Source of the DNA: Bacteroidota bacterium
GTDB lineage: Bacteria > Bacteroidota > Bacteroidia > Bacteroidales > VadinHA17
Length of the DNA stretch: 36,118 nucleotides
Assembly (NCBI GenBank): GCA_022709665.1
Contig: JAKLIJ010000009.1
Coordinates: 1-36,118 of the forward strand
Reading direction: 5' to 3'
The notes below the pieces were generated by a model, which was given only the letters and a program-made list of their open reading frames with translations, had not been told where the DNA came from and did no database searches. Both the position numbers and the translations under genes were made by a program. Positions 1-8,750 of the stretch are shown in pieces; position 1 is the first letter of the stretch, and each line of letters begins with the position of its first letter.

Positions 1-1
1 A

Positions 2-613
2 GGTGAATTCGTTTATCTTGTCGGAAAAGTCGGAAGCGGGAAAACCAGTCTTATCAAAACCCTGAATGTTCAGCTTCCCCTGAAGGAAGGCACAGGCATG
101 GTTGCCGGCTATAACCTGTCGCAAATCAGATCAGGGGAGATACCTTACCTTCGCAGAAAAATAGGAATCGTTTTCCAGGACTTCCAGCTCCTGATCGACA
201 GGCCTGTGAACGAAAACCTGGAATTCGTCCTGAGAGCAACCGGGTGGAAGAACAGGGAAGACATAGATAAGAGGATCAATGAAGTGCTCGAAAAGGTAGG
301 ATTAAGCCTGAAGGGATACAAAATGCCTCACCAGCTTTCCGGAGGAGAACAGCAAAGAGTTGTCATAGGCCGTGCCCTTCTCAATGACCCTGAAATAATT
401 CTCGCTGATGAACCTACCGGAAACCTCGATCCGGAGACTTCAGAAGGCATTATTCGTCTTCTGAGGGACATCAGCACGACAGGAAGAGCTGTGATAATAG
501 CCACCCACAACTATACCATTGTCAAAAAATTCAGTGCCAGAACCATCAAATGCGAAAACGGAAAGATAGTGGAGGTTCGCGATGATGAAGAAATTGAGTT
601 TGAACAACTCTGA
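2..613 (+). CDS. ftsE: FtsE-type ABC transporter ATP-binding protein (5' partial)
   Basis: The frame is open from base 2, so the start codon lies upstream of the window and about 20 residues are probably missing. The 203 visible residues hold a complete ABC ATPase core: Walker [10 protein letters not shown] near the beginning, the Q-loop in [10 protein letters not shown], the signature LSGGEQQRV, Walker [14 protein letters not shown] and the H-loop in ATHN. FtsE powers FtsX, a division-site membrane protein that activates cell-wall hydrolases. The [14 protein letters not shown] segment and the short C-terminus are FtsE-like; LolD and MacB ATPases are close relatives and cannot be fully excluded. 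No ftsX follows: the next gene is on the other strand. Confidence 0.8.
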   Translation, partial: GEFVYLVGKVGSGKTSLIKTLNVQLPLKEGTGMVAGYNLSQIRSGEIPYLRRKIGIVFQDFQLLIDRPVNENLEFVLRATGWKNREDIDKRINEVLEKVGLSLKGYKMPHQLSGGEQQRVVIGRALLNDPEIILADEPTGNLDPETSEGIIRLLRDISTTGRAVIIATHNYTIVKKFSARTIKCENGKIVEVRDDEEIEFEQL

Positions 614-697
614 CTCCGAACTGTGACCGGGAAAGAACGCTTTCAGCGATTCTTCAAGAATTAAGAATTTATGCCCCTGCTGTCGATCTCAGGAATT

Positions 698-2533
698 CTA
701 TCTTTTCATATAGTCATCATACAAGACCTGAAGGAAGGCCTTTCCAAGCTTCAGGTTGCGTCCAGGATTAATTCCCTCGCTTAAAACAGCTTGCCCCAGC
801 TTATGGTCATAAATAACCTTTGAACTGTCTGTAATAAACCCAAATCCCTCATTGTAAACATAGAAGGCAAATTCAGGGGATCCTTCTGAAAGAAAATCCT
901 TCGAGAACGGGAATTCTGCGCTGAGTCCCATCTGATTTGCAAGGACCAGCGGAATATCCACCTGCGAACCAATCCTGTCTACCCTGGTACCCGGATTTTG
1001 AACAGCGCCTCCAAGCCAGAGCATGGGGATCCTGAAAACATTCTCGGAATAAACAAGATCCTCAGGATAACTAAGCCTGCAATGATCGGCTACCAGAATT
1101 ACAAGGGTCTTTTTCCACCATTCGGTGGTCTTCGCCCAGTCGATGAAATTACCAAGAGCCCTGTCAGTGTAATAAACTGAATTCCTGAACCGGCTAAGCT
1201 CGTCCCTGCCTTCAAAAACCGGTTCCATCGGTACGTCAAAAGGCTCATGACTCGAAAGTGTCAGAACTACCCTGAAGAATGGTTCCTCCATCACTGCCAT
1301 AGAATCGCGAAGGGTATTGAACAGCACATGGTCATGCACCCCCCACTTTGAATTGTAGAATTCGGGGGAAAAGTCCTCCTTGTTTATTATCTGACTGAAT
1401 CCGGAGTTGATAAGGTAGGAGTTTATATTGGCAAAGTTGATATCTCCCCCATACCAGAATGAACTGACGTATCCGTTTTCATTTAATATCTTCACCAGGC
1501 TCGACATGGACTGGGTTTTTCGCGGCTCTTTAATTATTGAAACTGCCGGCTGTGCCGGATAGCCGCTTAGTATTGCCGGAAGCGCCTTGTCTGTCCTGTT
1601 GCCCGATGCATAAAACCTTGTGAACAGCAAGCCCTCCTCCGACAGTCTGTTAAGGTTGGGAGTGGTGGCAGTGTCACCTCCCAGGGACCCGACAAGAAAA
1701 TTCCCGAAACTCTCAAGGATAACAACAAGAATATTCGGGTTTGCGGTGTTAAGCACGATTTCCGGATCCCCCGTTTTTACGGTAAGTGAATCCCTTATTG
1801 CCATAGACCTGTCAGGATCTCCAAAAGTATACGGATTGACCGATGGTTTTCTGTTAAACCATGAACTGCCAACATTCCAGACAACATTCACGGCGCTGTG
1901 ATTTGCAAACAGGTTGTCTGAGAAGTATACAGAGCCTGCATTAACAGGAGCAAGCCCCACCCCTCCCCTTATCGGTATTATTAGCGATCCCAGCAGCACC
2001 AGAAAGGCAATGGTTAAAGGAAACCTGAACCTGCTTATACCCCTGTCGGTAAATTGCCTGTCTATGAATTTGTTGTAAAGAAGTCCGAAAATTACAGTCA
2101 ATAGAACAACAACAAAAACAAATCCGGCTATCTGCAGGTTTGAAACTGAAGCTGCTGCTTCACCGGGTGTGTCGAGATACAGTAATGGGGTGTAATCCAT
2201 CCTGAATCTCCAGAAAGAGTATAAAACAACGTCCCCCACTACGATAAGCGAGCAGATCAGAAGGATAATCCATGTGTAGGCTTTCATAAAATACCTGAAC
2301 CATTCTCCCCTTATCCATATTGAAGGAAGAAGAACAAGCATGGGAATTGAAAGAATATAGGCAGTGGCTGAAATATCGAGCAGGATTCCATGACCAAAGG
2401 TCCCTGAAAGGACTCTTAATCCCAGCTCTGATGAATTACTGAAATTACCGAGCAGAAAAATTAACCTGGCGGCGAAGAAAAAAACCAGCCAGAAAAAAGC
2501 ATACAGGAGAAGGGCTTTAAGTTTTTCTTTCAT
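698..2533 (-). CDS. LtaS-like phosphoglycerol transferase / membrane sulfatase-fold protein
   Basis: This 611-residue protein has about five membrane segments in residues 1-190, then an extracytoplasmic alkaline-phosphatase/sulfatase-fold domain. Visible active-site elements are the metal ligand Glu274 (VVILESFGN), the nucleophile Thr314 (GNRTDKALPA), Asp364 (YGGD), His429 (SSHEPF) and Asp483-His484 (VADH). The arrangement matches LTA synthase-like enzymes, which move phosphoglycerol or phosphoethanolamine groups onto glycans or lipids outside the membrane. Gram-negative bacteria lack classical lipoteichoic acid, so the acceptor is unknown; an OpgB-like glucan modification is possible. The start overlaps the end of the EamA gene by 17 bases, which suggests translational coupling. 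Confidence 0.85.
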   Translation of the reverse strand: MKEKLKALLLYAFFWLVFFFAARLIFLLGNFSNSSELGLRVLSGTFGHGILLDISATAYILSIPMLVLLPSIWIRGEWFRYFMKAYTWIILLICSLIVVGDVVLYSFWRFRMDYTPLLYLDTPGEAAASVSNLQIAGFVFVVVLLTVIFGLLYNKFIDRQFTDRGISRFRFPLTIAFLVLLGSLIIPIRGGVGLAPVNAGSVYFSDNLFANHSAVNVVWNVGSSWFNRKPSVNPYTFGDPDRSMAIRDSLTVKTGDPEIVLNTANPNILVVILESFGNFLVGSLGGDTATTPNLNRLSEEGLLFTRFYASGNRTDKALPAILSGYPAQPAVSIIKEPRKTQSMSSLVKILNENGYVSSFWYGGDINFANINSYLINSGFSQIINKEDFSPEFYNSKWGVHDHVLFNTLRDSMAVMEEPFFRVVLTLSSHEPFDVPMEPVFEGRDELSRFRNSVYYTDRALGNFIDWAKTTEWWKKTLVILVADHCRLSYPEDLVYSENVFRIPMLWLGGAVQNPGTRVDRIGSQVDIPLVLANQMGLSAEFPFSKDFLSEGSPEFAFYVYNEGFGFITDSSKVIYDHKLGQAVLSEGINPGRNLKLGKAFLQVLYDDYMKR

Positions 2534-3449
2534 CGGCTTTAATGCTTAGTGAGGCAGATTTTCCTGAAGTAACAAAAAACATTACAAGTGAAAGGGTAAT
2601 TATCATCATTCCTGCAATAGTAAGCATCTCCGGTTTTTCGCCGGGAACAAGCATCCAGCTGAGGATGGCTCCCACCACAGGAATGATGAATTTCCACAGG
2701 TTAAGTTCCGAGACCTTTACTCCCGGCCTTTGAAGCAGTTTAAACCATAATGAGAATGCAAAAGCAGACATAAAACTAAGCCAGGCAAGATCGGCCCAAT
2801 ACAGAAAAGGCCTGTGAACCCTTGCTGTGCCTTCCACAGGAATGGATACCAGGTAAAGTATCAATCCTCCTATCCCCAGTGAAAAGGAACTCAGTACAAC
2901 AGGATTCATCCCTTTGCTTTTCAAAGATACGACCACATTGCTTACTGCTGTGGCTATGTTCGCCCCAAGGATAAGAATAACACCCAGAAACTCAATGGCT
3001 GTCCCTATCCTGAATGCCTGTCTCCCAGCACTTATAAGTATTACTCCTGAAATCCCGACTATTATGGTAATTATCTTGCTTCTGGTAAGCCTTTCCTCAT
3101 CATGCATCATGGCTGCAACAACTGCAGTAACAAGAGGCTGGGATCCTACAATAACAGCGCCCAGGGCGCCCGGCACGAGATCCATGCCGAGATAAAAAAG
3201 GGAATAATTCATAAGGGTCTGAAGAACCATAACAGAAAGAACCACTTTGTAATTCTCCCTTATCATCCTGATGTAAGCAGAGGGTCTGACTGTAAACGGC
3301 AGGAGCATAAGACCAGAAATCATAAACCTCACTCCTGCAAAATGCAGCGGAGTATCATATTGAAGCCCGAGCTTTATACCTGCATAGGCAGTCGACCACA
3401 AAAGACAAGCAATAACCGCCCAGAATATAGTATTTCTTTTACTGTACAC
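2517..3449 (-). CDS. EamA/DMT-superfamily permease
   Basis: This 310-residue, highly hydrophobic protein has about ten predicted membrane segments arranged as two EamA repeats (roughly residues 10-145 and 155-295). The N-terminus NTIFWAVIACLLWSTAYAG is typical of EamA exporters, which move metabolites or drugs across the inner membrane. The start is GTG at 3447-3449: no earlier ATG is available and a later one would remove the first membrane segment. It is the first gene of a two-gene unit with the LtaS-like gene. The substrate cannot be told from sequence. Confidence 0.85.
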   Translation of the reverse strand: MYSKRNTIFWAVIACLLWSTAYAGIKLGLQYDTPLHFAGVRFMISGLMLLPFTVRPSAYIRMIRENYKVVLSVMVLQTLMNYSLFYLGMDLVPGALGAVIVGSQPLVTAVVAAMMHDEERLTRSKIITIIVGISGVILISAGRQAFRIGTAIEFLGVILILGANIATAVSNVVVSLKSKGMNPVVLSSFSLGIGGLILYLVSIPVEGTARVHRPFLYWADLAWLSFMSAFAFSLWFKLLQRPGVKVSELNLWKFIIPVVGAILSWMLVPGEKPEMLTIAGMMIITLSLVMFFVTSGKSASLSIKADERKT

Positions 3450-3485
3450 TTGAAATGATCAGGCCGCAAATATCAGAAAAAAAAA

Positions 3486-5741
3486 TTATTTCCCGGTCAT
3501 GTTCCAGTCTGGCGGATCAAGCCCCAGAAGATTCCTGACAAAAAAATCCCTGCGCTTCCGCTCCCCGTATACACCTCCGCTTGTGTGCCCTGCCCCTGGA
3601 AGAAGCACATATTCAAAATCTTTGCCCGCCTTTACCAGTGCATTTACCAGCTGGGTTGTTGATGAGGGATCAACATTGTAGTCCATTTCTCCGTTCAGCA
3701 GCAGAAGCTTCCCCCTGAGCCTCCATGCATTGTCAATATTTGATGATTCGGAGTACTCCACTCCGACCGGCCAGCCCATCCAGGCTTCATTCCACCACAT
3801 CTTGTCCATTCTGTTGTCGTGACAACCACAGGATGCTACTGCAACCTTATAAAAATCAGGATGAAACAAAACCGCCCCGGCAGCGTTCTGGCCTCCTGCG
3901 GAAGTTCCGTAAACCCCTATCCTCTCAAGGTCCATATAAGGATATTTTTGAGCCGCTGCTCTTATCCACAGTATCCTGTCGGGGAAACCTGCATCCTTTA
4001 TGTTCTTCCAGCAGACATCATGAAAGGCTTTGGAACGGTTTGATGTTCCCATTCCGTCTATCTTCACCACGATAAACCCGAGTTCTGCAAGCTGATGCAT
4101 TCCTGTAGCCTGTCCTCTGAAACTCTTCGGAACAAAACTGCTGTGAGGCCCTGCATAAATATCTTCTATAACCGGGTATTTTTTTGATGGATCAAAATCA
4201 GTAGGCCTGATAATAATCCCCCAGATGTCTGTCACTCCGTCCCTGCCTTTGGAAACAAATACCTCCGGAAGCCTGATCCCGGTACCAAGGAGTTCCGAAA
4301 TGTCAGCTTTCTCTACTTCCATCAGCAAGGTACCGTCATCAGCCCTTCTCAGAACAGTAACAGGGGCAGTGTTTATCGTCGACCACGTATCGACAAAGCA
4401 GCTGTGATCAGGTGAAAAACTTGCATCATGAGTCCCTTGCCCCTCTGTCAGCAGTTTCAGTCCCGACCCGTCAAAATTGATCCGGTAGTAATATATGAAG
4501 TACGGATCGCCCTCTTCCCTTCCGCTGGCCTGAAAAATGATCTGCCGGTTCTTCTCGTCAACATAATCCACATCCCTTACCACCCATGATCCGGATGTGA
4601 TCTGGTTTTTCAGCTCTCCCGATGACGAATCGTAGAGATACAGGTGGTTCCAGCCATCCCTCTCGGAGGCCCATATTATTTCTGAGGTCTCCTCTATGTC
4701 GTACCTGTAATTCTTGCCGCTGTAATCGATGAAAGTGGCGGATTTCTCATCAATGATAACCTTTGTATCTCCCGAAACGGCATCAACCTTTATTATATCA
4801 TATTGCTGGTGTCCCCGCCTGTTGTATTCAAAGGTGAAAAACTCACTGTTCCTGCTCCACTTTATATTGTTTATTGAATACTGATTCGGGATAAGGCTTT
4901 CATCAACTTTAATATGTTTTTTTAACATGACATCAAACAACTGGGGATACTTCTGCGGTACCGCATCGCCTGGTTTCTGATACTCGTATGAATAATGCTT
5001 AGGTTGAAGCTGATCTTCAGGCGAAGACTGGATGTAATGGATCATGTGCTTCTCTGCCGGCTTTACCCGGTAGGCCATAAGTTTCTTCGAATCAGGCGAC
5101 CACCTCATATAGGATGAGTAGTATTCACCAAGTGCACCGTCGTAACTCAGCCGGAACTCATTCCTATCCTTAACATCAGCTTCCCTGACATATACATTAA
5201 AGTTTTTTATGAAAGCTATCCATTTCCCGTCAGGCGATTTTACGGTGTCATTTGTAAGCTCTTCCCTGAAACCCCAGTCCCAGCCGCTTCTCATTGCACG
5301 CTCGGTGACTTTTTCCCTCCTGCTTACATTGTAGTCCCTCAAATTGCATATCCAGTTGTATCCTTCAAAGTTAAAGGCAAAACCTGAAAGCCTGTCAGAA
5401 AACACCAGATTTCTAATGGGCAGCTTGCCTGCATCGATTTTTTTGCCGGCTTCTTTTCCCAGCGATTCTGCGAATCTTTCCTGATTGAAAGCTTTCTTTC
5501 TTGTAAGCTTCCCTGCGTCAACAATTATGAATTCCGTTCCTGACGGAGTAAGATTTTCATAGAGAAAGCTGTTGGTTTTGCCTATCCAGACAGGCTTTAC
5601 ATTACCATAATAAACCTTGTTAGCCGTGATCCGTACCAGTGAGTCCGCTTTATTGTAAACATCAGGCGAAATCTGGGATAATGAGTCGGATACTGAAAAA
5701 ACTAAGAGTATAGCTGCCAGAATAAGTCTGCTAATAGTCAT
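3486..5741 (-). CDS. S9 family prolyl oligopeptidase / dipeptidyl peptidase IV-like
   Basis: I start this at the ATG at 5741 (751 residues) because it opens a clear signal peptide, MTISRLILAAILLVFSVSDS; the longer frame to 5870 would add 43 residues without signal character and overlap the divergent gene. Residues about 40-500 form a DPP IV-type beta-propeller with WSPDSKK, KWSRNSEFF and SFSPDHS blades. The C-terminal alpha/beta-hydrolase domain carries Ser614 (GTSAGG), a likely Asp687 (GEMDYN) and His719 (GAGHTSG). Such exported peptidases release dipeptides, usually after proline. The nucleophile motif is GTSAGG rather than the classical GWSYGG, so the specificity may differ. It is divergent from the TPP-enzyme gene. 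Confidence 0.88.
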   Translation of the reverse strand: MTISRLILAAILLVFSVSDSLSQISPDVYNKADSLVRITANKVYYGNVKPVWIGKTNSFLYENLTPSGTEFIIVDAGKLTRKKAFNQERFAESLGKEAGKKIDAGKLPIRNLVFSDRLSGFAFNFEGYNWICNLRDYNVSRREKVTERAMRSGWDWGFREELTNDTVKSPDGKWIAFIKNFNVYVREADVKDRNEFRLSYDGALGEYYSSYMRWSPDSKKLMAYRVKPAEKHMIHYIQSSPEDQLQPKHYSYEYQKPGDAVPQKYPQLFDVMLKKHIKVDESLIPNQYSINNIKWSRNSEFFTFEYNRRGHQQYDIIKVDAVSGDTKVIIDEKSATFIDYSGKNYRYDIEETSEIIWASERDGWNHLYLYDSSSGELKNQITSGSWVVRDVDYVDEKNRQIIFQASGREEGDPYFIYYYRINFDGSGLKLLTEGQGTHDASFSPDHSCFVDTWSTINTAPVTVLRRADDGTLLMEVEKADISELLGTGIRLPEVFVSKGRDGVTDIWGIIIRPTDFDPSKKYPVIEDIYAGPHSSFVPKSFRGQATGMHQLAELGFIVVKIDGMGTSNRSKAFHDVCWKNIKDAGFPDRILWIRAAAQKYPYMDLERIGVYGTSAGGQNAAGAVLFHPDFYKVAVASCGCHDNRMDKMWWNEAWMGWPVGVEYSESSNIDNAWRLRGKLLLLNGEMDYNVDPSSTTQLVNALVKAGKDFEYVLLPGAGHTSGGVYGERKRRDFFVRNLLGLDPPDWNMTGK

Positions 5742-5823
5742 AATAAAATCCGGTTTATGTATATATTGAAGCCTATAAAAATAATGTAATTTGCCATGCG
5801 GCACACCTGCTTGATTAATTTGA

Positions 5824-5831
5824 TAGCTTTG
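5824..5831 (+). promoter_or_regulatory. Candidate -7 box of the TPP-enzyme gene
   Basis: TAGCTTTG matches the Bacteroidota -7 consensus TAnnTTTG and lies 21 bases before the ATG at 5853. No TTG -33 element sits at the usual 17-23 base spacing, so only half of the promoter is visible. Confidence 0.4.
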
Positions 5832-5852
5832 TGCCGGATGAATCATTGAGAT

Positions 5853-7445
5853 ATGACTGTTGCTGAACAAATTGCAGATATACTATCAGATGCCGGTGTA
5901 AGGTTTGTGTTCGGAATCCCCGGCGGTCCTTCCATTCATTATATGGAAGCTTTCAGGAAGTCCGGAATAAAATTCATACTTACATCTCATGAATCTTCTG
6001 CAGGAGTTATGGCCAGTGTAACCGGCAGACTGACCGGCATCCCCGGAGTGTGCCATGCTACTTTCGGCCCGGGTGCGGTGAATCTGGCTTCCGGTGCGGG
6101 AGGAGCTCTTCTCGACAGATCTCCGGTCATAATACTCACGAGTGAGATGGATGATACCATGGTTGGCCGAACAACACAGATGAATATTGACCATCAGAAA
6201 CTGTTCCTGCCTCTCACAAAAGCCACATTCAGGGTAAATCACCTGAATGCTTCCGAAGTCCTCTGCAAAGCCCTTTCTATGTGTACCGATGAATTGCCCG
6301 GACCAATTCATCTGGGCCTGCCTTCTGATATTGCAACAATGGAAGCATCCGAAAGCTCCAGGTTCATACCTGAATCCCCGGCGGTAAGCCGGCCCTCCGA
6401 CATCCAAAAGGTAAGGGACTTGCTCGAAAAGTGTGTGAATCCTGTAATCGCTGTTGGTCTTAATGCCGCCAGATACTCAGTCGGATCAAGGCTCTCAAGA
6501 TTCCTGAGTCAGACAAAAATCCCGGTCGTTCTGACTCCGATGGCAAAAGGGATCCTTCCCGAAGACCATCCCTGCTATGCCGGAGTCCTTTTTCATGCCT
6601 TAAGCAATTGCCTTGACGATATCCTGAACGACATTGATCTGGTAATTGGCCTTGGTTATGATCCGGTGGAGTATAATTACGAATCATGGATGCCTGATGT
6701 TCCCCTTCTGGAATTTACCACTAAGGAAACCGACCTGCCAACTGTGAAGAGATTTTCAAGATACACGGGCAGGCCCGGTGAATGGTTTGAAATTCTGGAA
6801 TGCCTCCATGAAAGAAAGCTGGAGTTCAACCAGCTAAAAATTGAATCAGTAAGAAATAAAATGGATTCCGTATTCCGTGGATTAAGAGGTCATTTCGGAC
6901 CAGTGGCGGCTTTCAGCATACTCAGGGAAGAGATCCCTGCCGACTCCATTGTAACTTTTGATGTGGGGTCACACCTTCATCTCGCAGGACAGTACTGGAA
7001 TACCTTCGGAAAGCAGAATATGATAATTACAAACGGCTGGTCAGGAATGGGATTCGGTCTTCCCGCAGCACTTGCAGCCTGCCTTTCATCACCGGAATCA
7101 ACTGTGGTTTGTGTGACCGGCGACGGAGGCTTCCTTATGAACGCAGGAGAAATCATAACTGCAAAAAGATACAAGCTTCCTGTAATAACCGTGGTACTTT
7201 CCGACGGCGAACTGAACCTGATAAAACTCAAACAATCATGGCATGACCTGCCTGATTACGGAACCTGCCTTTATGAAGGGGATCTTTTTGAAACAGACAA
7301 ATTTATGGGGATCAGCATTTTATCCGCCGACTCGGAAGAAACAATGAAAAATGCAGTCAGAATGGCGCTTGCAGTTAAAAAGCCCGTCATTGTGAATGCA
7401 AAAATCACCCCCGATGATTATAAATCACTGATAATCAAAAGATAA
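5853..7445 (+). CDS. Thiamine pyrophosphate-dependent enzyme, acetolactate synthase-like
   Basis: The 530 residues carry the three domains of the ALS/benzoylformate decarboxylase/POX family: an N-terminal Pyr domain with catalytic Glu47 (SHESSAG), a central domain (about 190-320) and a C-terminal PP domain with the TPP/Mg motif GDGGF from residue 423. The second half of that motif reads LSDGELNLIK instead of the usual NN, a common variant. It is somewhat short for IlvB, no ilvN small subunit or branched-chain gene is near, and the glycine-rich start VFGIPGG is general to the family. I therefore do not call it IlvB; sulfoacetaldehyde acetyltransferase-like or another decarboligase is possible. 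Its stop is one base from the convergent THX stop. Confidence 0.85.
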   Translation: MTVAEQIADILSDAGVRFVFGIPGGPSIHYMEAFRKSGIKFILTSHESSAGVMASVTGRLTGIPGVCHATFGPGAVNLASGAGGALLDRSPVIILTSEMDDTMVGRTTQMNIDHQKLFLPLTKATFRVNHLNASEVLCKALSMCTDELPGPIHLGLPSDIATMEASESSRFIPESPAVSRPSDIQKVRDLLEKCVNPVIAVGLNAARYSVGSRLSRFLSQTKIPVVLTPMAKGILPEDHPCYAGVLFHALSNCLDDILNDIDLVIGLGYDPVEYNYESWMPDVPLLEFTTKETDLPTVKRFSRYTGRPGEWFEILECLHERKLEFNQLKIESVRNKMDSVFRGLRGHFGPVAAFSILREEIPADSIVTFDVGSHLHLAGQYWNTFGKQNMIITNGWSGMGFGLPAALAACLSSPESTVVCVTGDGGFLMNAGEIITAKRYKLPVITVVLSDGELNLIKLKQSWHDLPDYGTCLYEGDLFETDKFMGISILSADSEETMKNAVRMALAVKKPVIVNAKITPDDYKSLIIKR

Positions 7446-7446
7446 T

Positions 7447-7836
7447 TCAGTCTGCCTTTTCCTTTTTAGGTTTTGCCTCTTTTTTCTCTTTGGACGGTCT
7501 GGCGGCTTTTGGTTCTTTTTTCTCAGCTGCTTCGGCTTCCGGACCTGATACCATAGTCTCTGTAACTGCCTTTGCCTTTGGAGTATGCTTTGGGCTTTCC
7601 TTTTCAGTCTTTGCCTCTTTCACTACGGGTTCAGCTTCTTCCTTTGCAGGTCTGACAGGTCTGGACTCCCTGGAAACAGGAACTTCCTTCGTGTCCTTTA
7701 ATAATTTCTTTTCCTTTTTCCCTTCATCCGGTTTAACGGTCTTGCTGCTCTTGTCCGCTATTTTCCTGGGCCGTCTTACTCCAAAGGTACCAAGTATGAT
7801 CTTACCTCTCCTTGATTTCTTATCACCTTTTCCCAT
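7447..7836 (-). CDS. 30S ribosomal protein THX with long charged C-terminal tail
   Basis: The start is set at 7836 because MGKGDKKSRRGKIILGTFGV is the conserved THX beginning; the 13 residues in front of it in the longer frame are not. Residues 1-28 match the THX family, a tiny protein that sits at the top of the 30S head. The remaining 100 residues are low-complexity and rich in Lys, Glu, Pro and Ala (for example AAEKKEPKAARPSKEKKEAK), so this 129-residue form is several times the usual length. A -7 box lies just upstream. The tail is probably disordered and could contact RNA or other proteins (inference). Confidence 0.85.
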   Translation of the reverse strand: MGKGDKKSRRGKIILGTFGVRRPRKIADKSSKTVKPDEGKKEKKLLKDTKEVPVSRESRPVRPAKEEAEPVVKEAKTEKESPKHTPKAKAVTETMVSGPEAEAAEKKEPKAARPSKEKKEAKPKKEKAD

Positions 7837-7872
7837 AATTGAAATTTTTAACTGAAGTTTTAGAGAATCGTG

Positions 7873-7880
7873 CAAATTTA
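7873..7880 (-). promoter_or_regulatory. Candidate -7 box of the THX gene
   Basis: Read on the minus strand, 7880 to 7873 is TAAATTTG, an exact match to TAnnTTTG, 36 bases before the THX ATG. No clear TTG at -33 was found. Confidence 0.45.
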
Positions 7881-7937
7881 ATAATATTCTTCTTTGTCAG
7901 GATAATTTTTTTCGCTCAACGGACCTTAGCCGCTTCG

Positions 7938-8750
7938 TCAGGCTTCAACCCAACCCTGTTTGTAATTCCGGAAGATCCTCCTTGTCATCCACATCATAAT
8001 ACCCTCAGGAAGGAACATCCCCAGACCGAAGAACAAACCCGATAATTTTCCGGGAAGAATCACACTCCTTCCCCTGAGCATCCCCCTGATCACAATAGCG
8101 GCAACCTCCTCCGGCTCAAGAGCTGACTTCTTTGAGAACCAGCCATTTCTTTCAATCCTGTCACGGGTGTTAATATTCGTCCTGACTGCCGACGGAACTG
8201 CCACGCAGGTCCTGACACCAGATCCTATAAGCTCGGAACCAATAGCCCTGGTGAAATAAAAGATATACGACTTTGTTGCAAGGTATATGCTTTTATATGC
8301 TGTTGGAAGATAACACCCGAAACTGCTCAGGTTAAGAACATAGGACCGATCATGTTTTTTAAGCTCGGGCATAAAAAGCGTTGTAAGAATGGTAACCGCC
8401 CTCACGTTAAGCATAAGCATAAGGTCTGTCTGCTTTTGTGTATATCCTTCCACCGGACCCTCAAAACCTATTCCTGCATTGTTGACAAGTATATCTACTT
8501 CCAGATTTTTATTCCTTACAAATTCATATAATGTCTCCGGACCGTCATCCTTCGCCAGGTCACCTTCAGCGCAATAAACAGTAACACCATGATCTGATTC
8601 CAGTTTCCGGCAGAGATCGCCAAGACCCTGCCCGGGAAGAGAATTCAGAACCAGACCATGCTTCCTTGAAGCAAGCTCCTCAGCTATTGCTCTTCCAATT
8701 CCCATACTCGCTCCGGTAACAACTGCAAAGCAGTTAGTTGTCTTTTCCAT
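7938..8750 (-). CDS. SDR family NAD(P)-dependent oxidoreductase
   Basis: This 270-residue classical short-chain dehydrogenase shows the cofactor motif TGASMGIG (residues 12-19), NNAGIG (90-95) and the catalytic Ser142/143, Tyr156 and Lys160 (YLATK). The C-terminus is hydrophobic (LFFGLGMFLPEGIMMWM), as in membrane-associated SDRs acting on lipids or sterol-like substrates. It overlaps the upstream epimerase gene by 17 bases and is the last gene of a minus-strand operon. The substrate is unknown; a lipid or isoprenoid carbonyl is a reasonable guess given the membrane-like tail and the membrane protein in the same operon. Confidence 0.88.
   Translation of the reverse strand: MEKTTNCFAVVTGASMGIGRAIAEELASRKHGLVLNSLPGQGLGDLCRKLESDHGVTVYCAEGDLAKDDGPETLYEFVRNKNLEVDILVNNAGIGFEGPVEGYTQKQTDLMLMLNVRAVTILTTLFMPELKKHDRSYVLNLSSFGCYLPTAYKSIYLATKSYIFYFTRAIGSELIGSGVRTCVAVPSAVRTNINTRDRIERNGWFSKKSALEPEEVAAIVIRGMLRGRSVILPGKLSGLFFGLGMFLPEGIMMWMTRRIFRNYKQGWVEA

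Noticed and set aside
5742-5870. N-terminal extension of the S9 peptidase to 5870
   Set aside because: It overlaps the divergent TPP gene and its promoter region, and the signal peptide starts at 5741.
5886-6407. 173-codon minus-strand ORF
   Set aside because: It is antisense to the TPP-enzyme gene and its translation shows no family motif.
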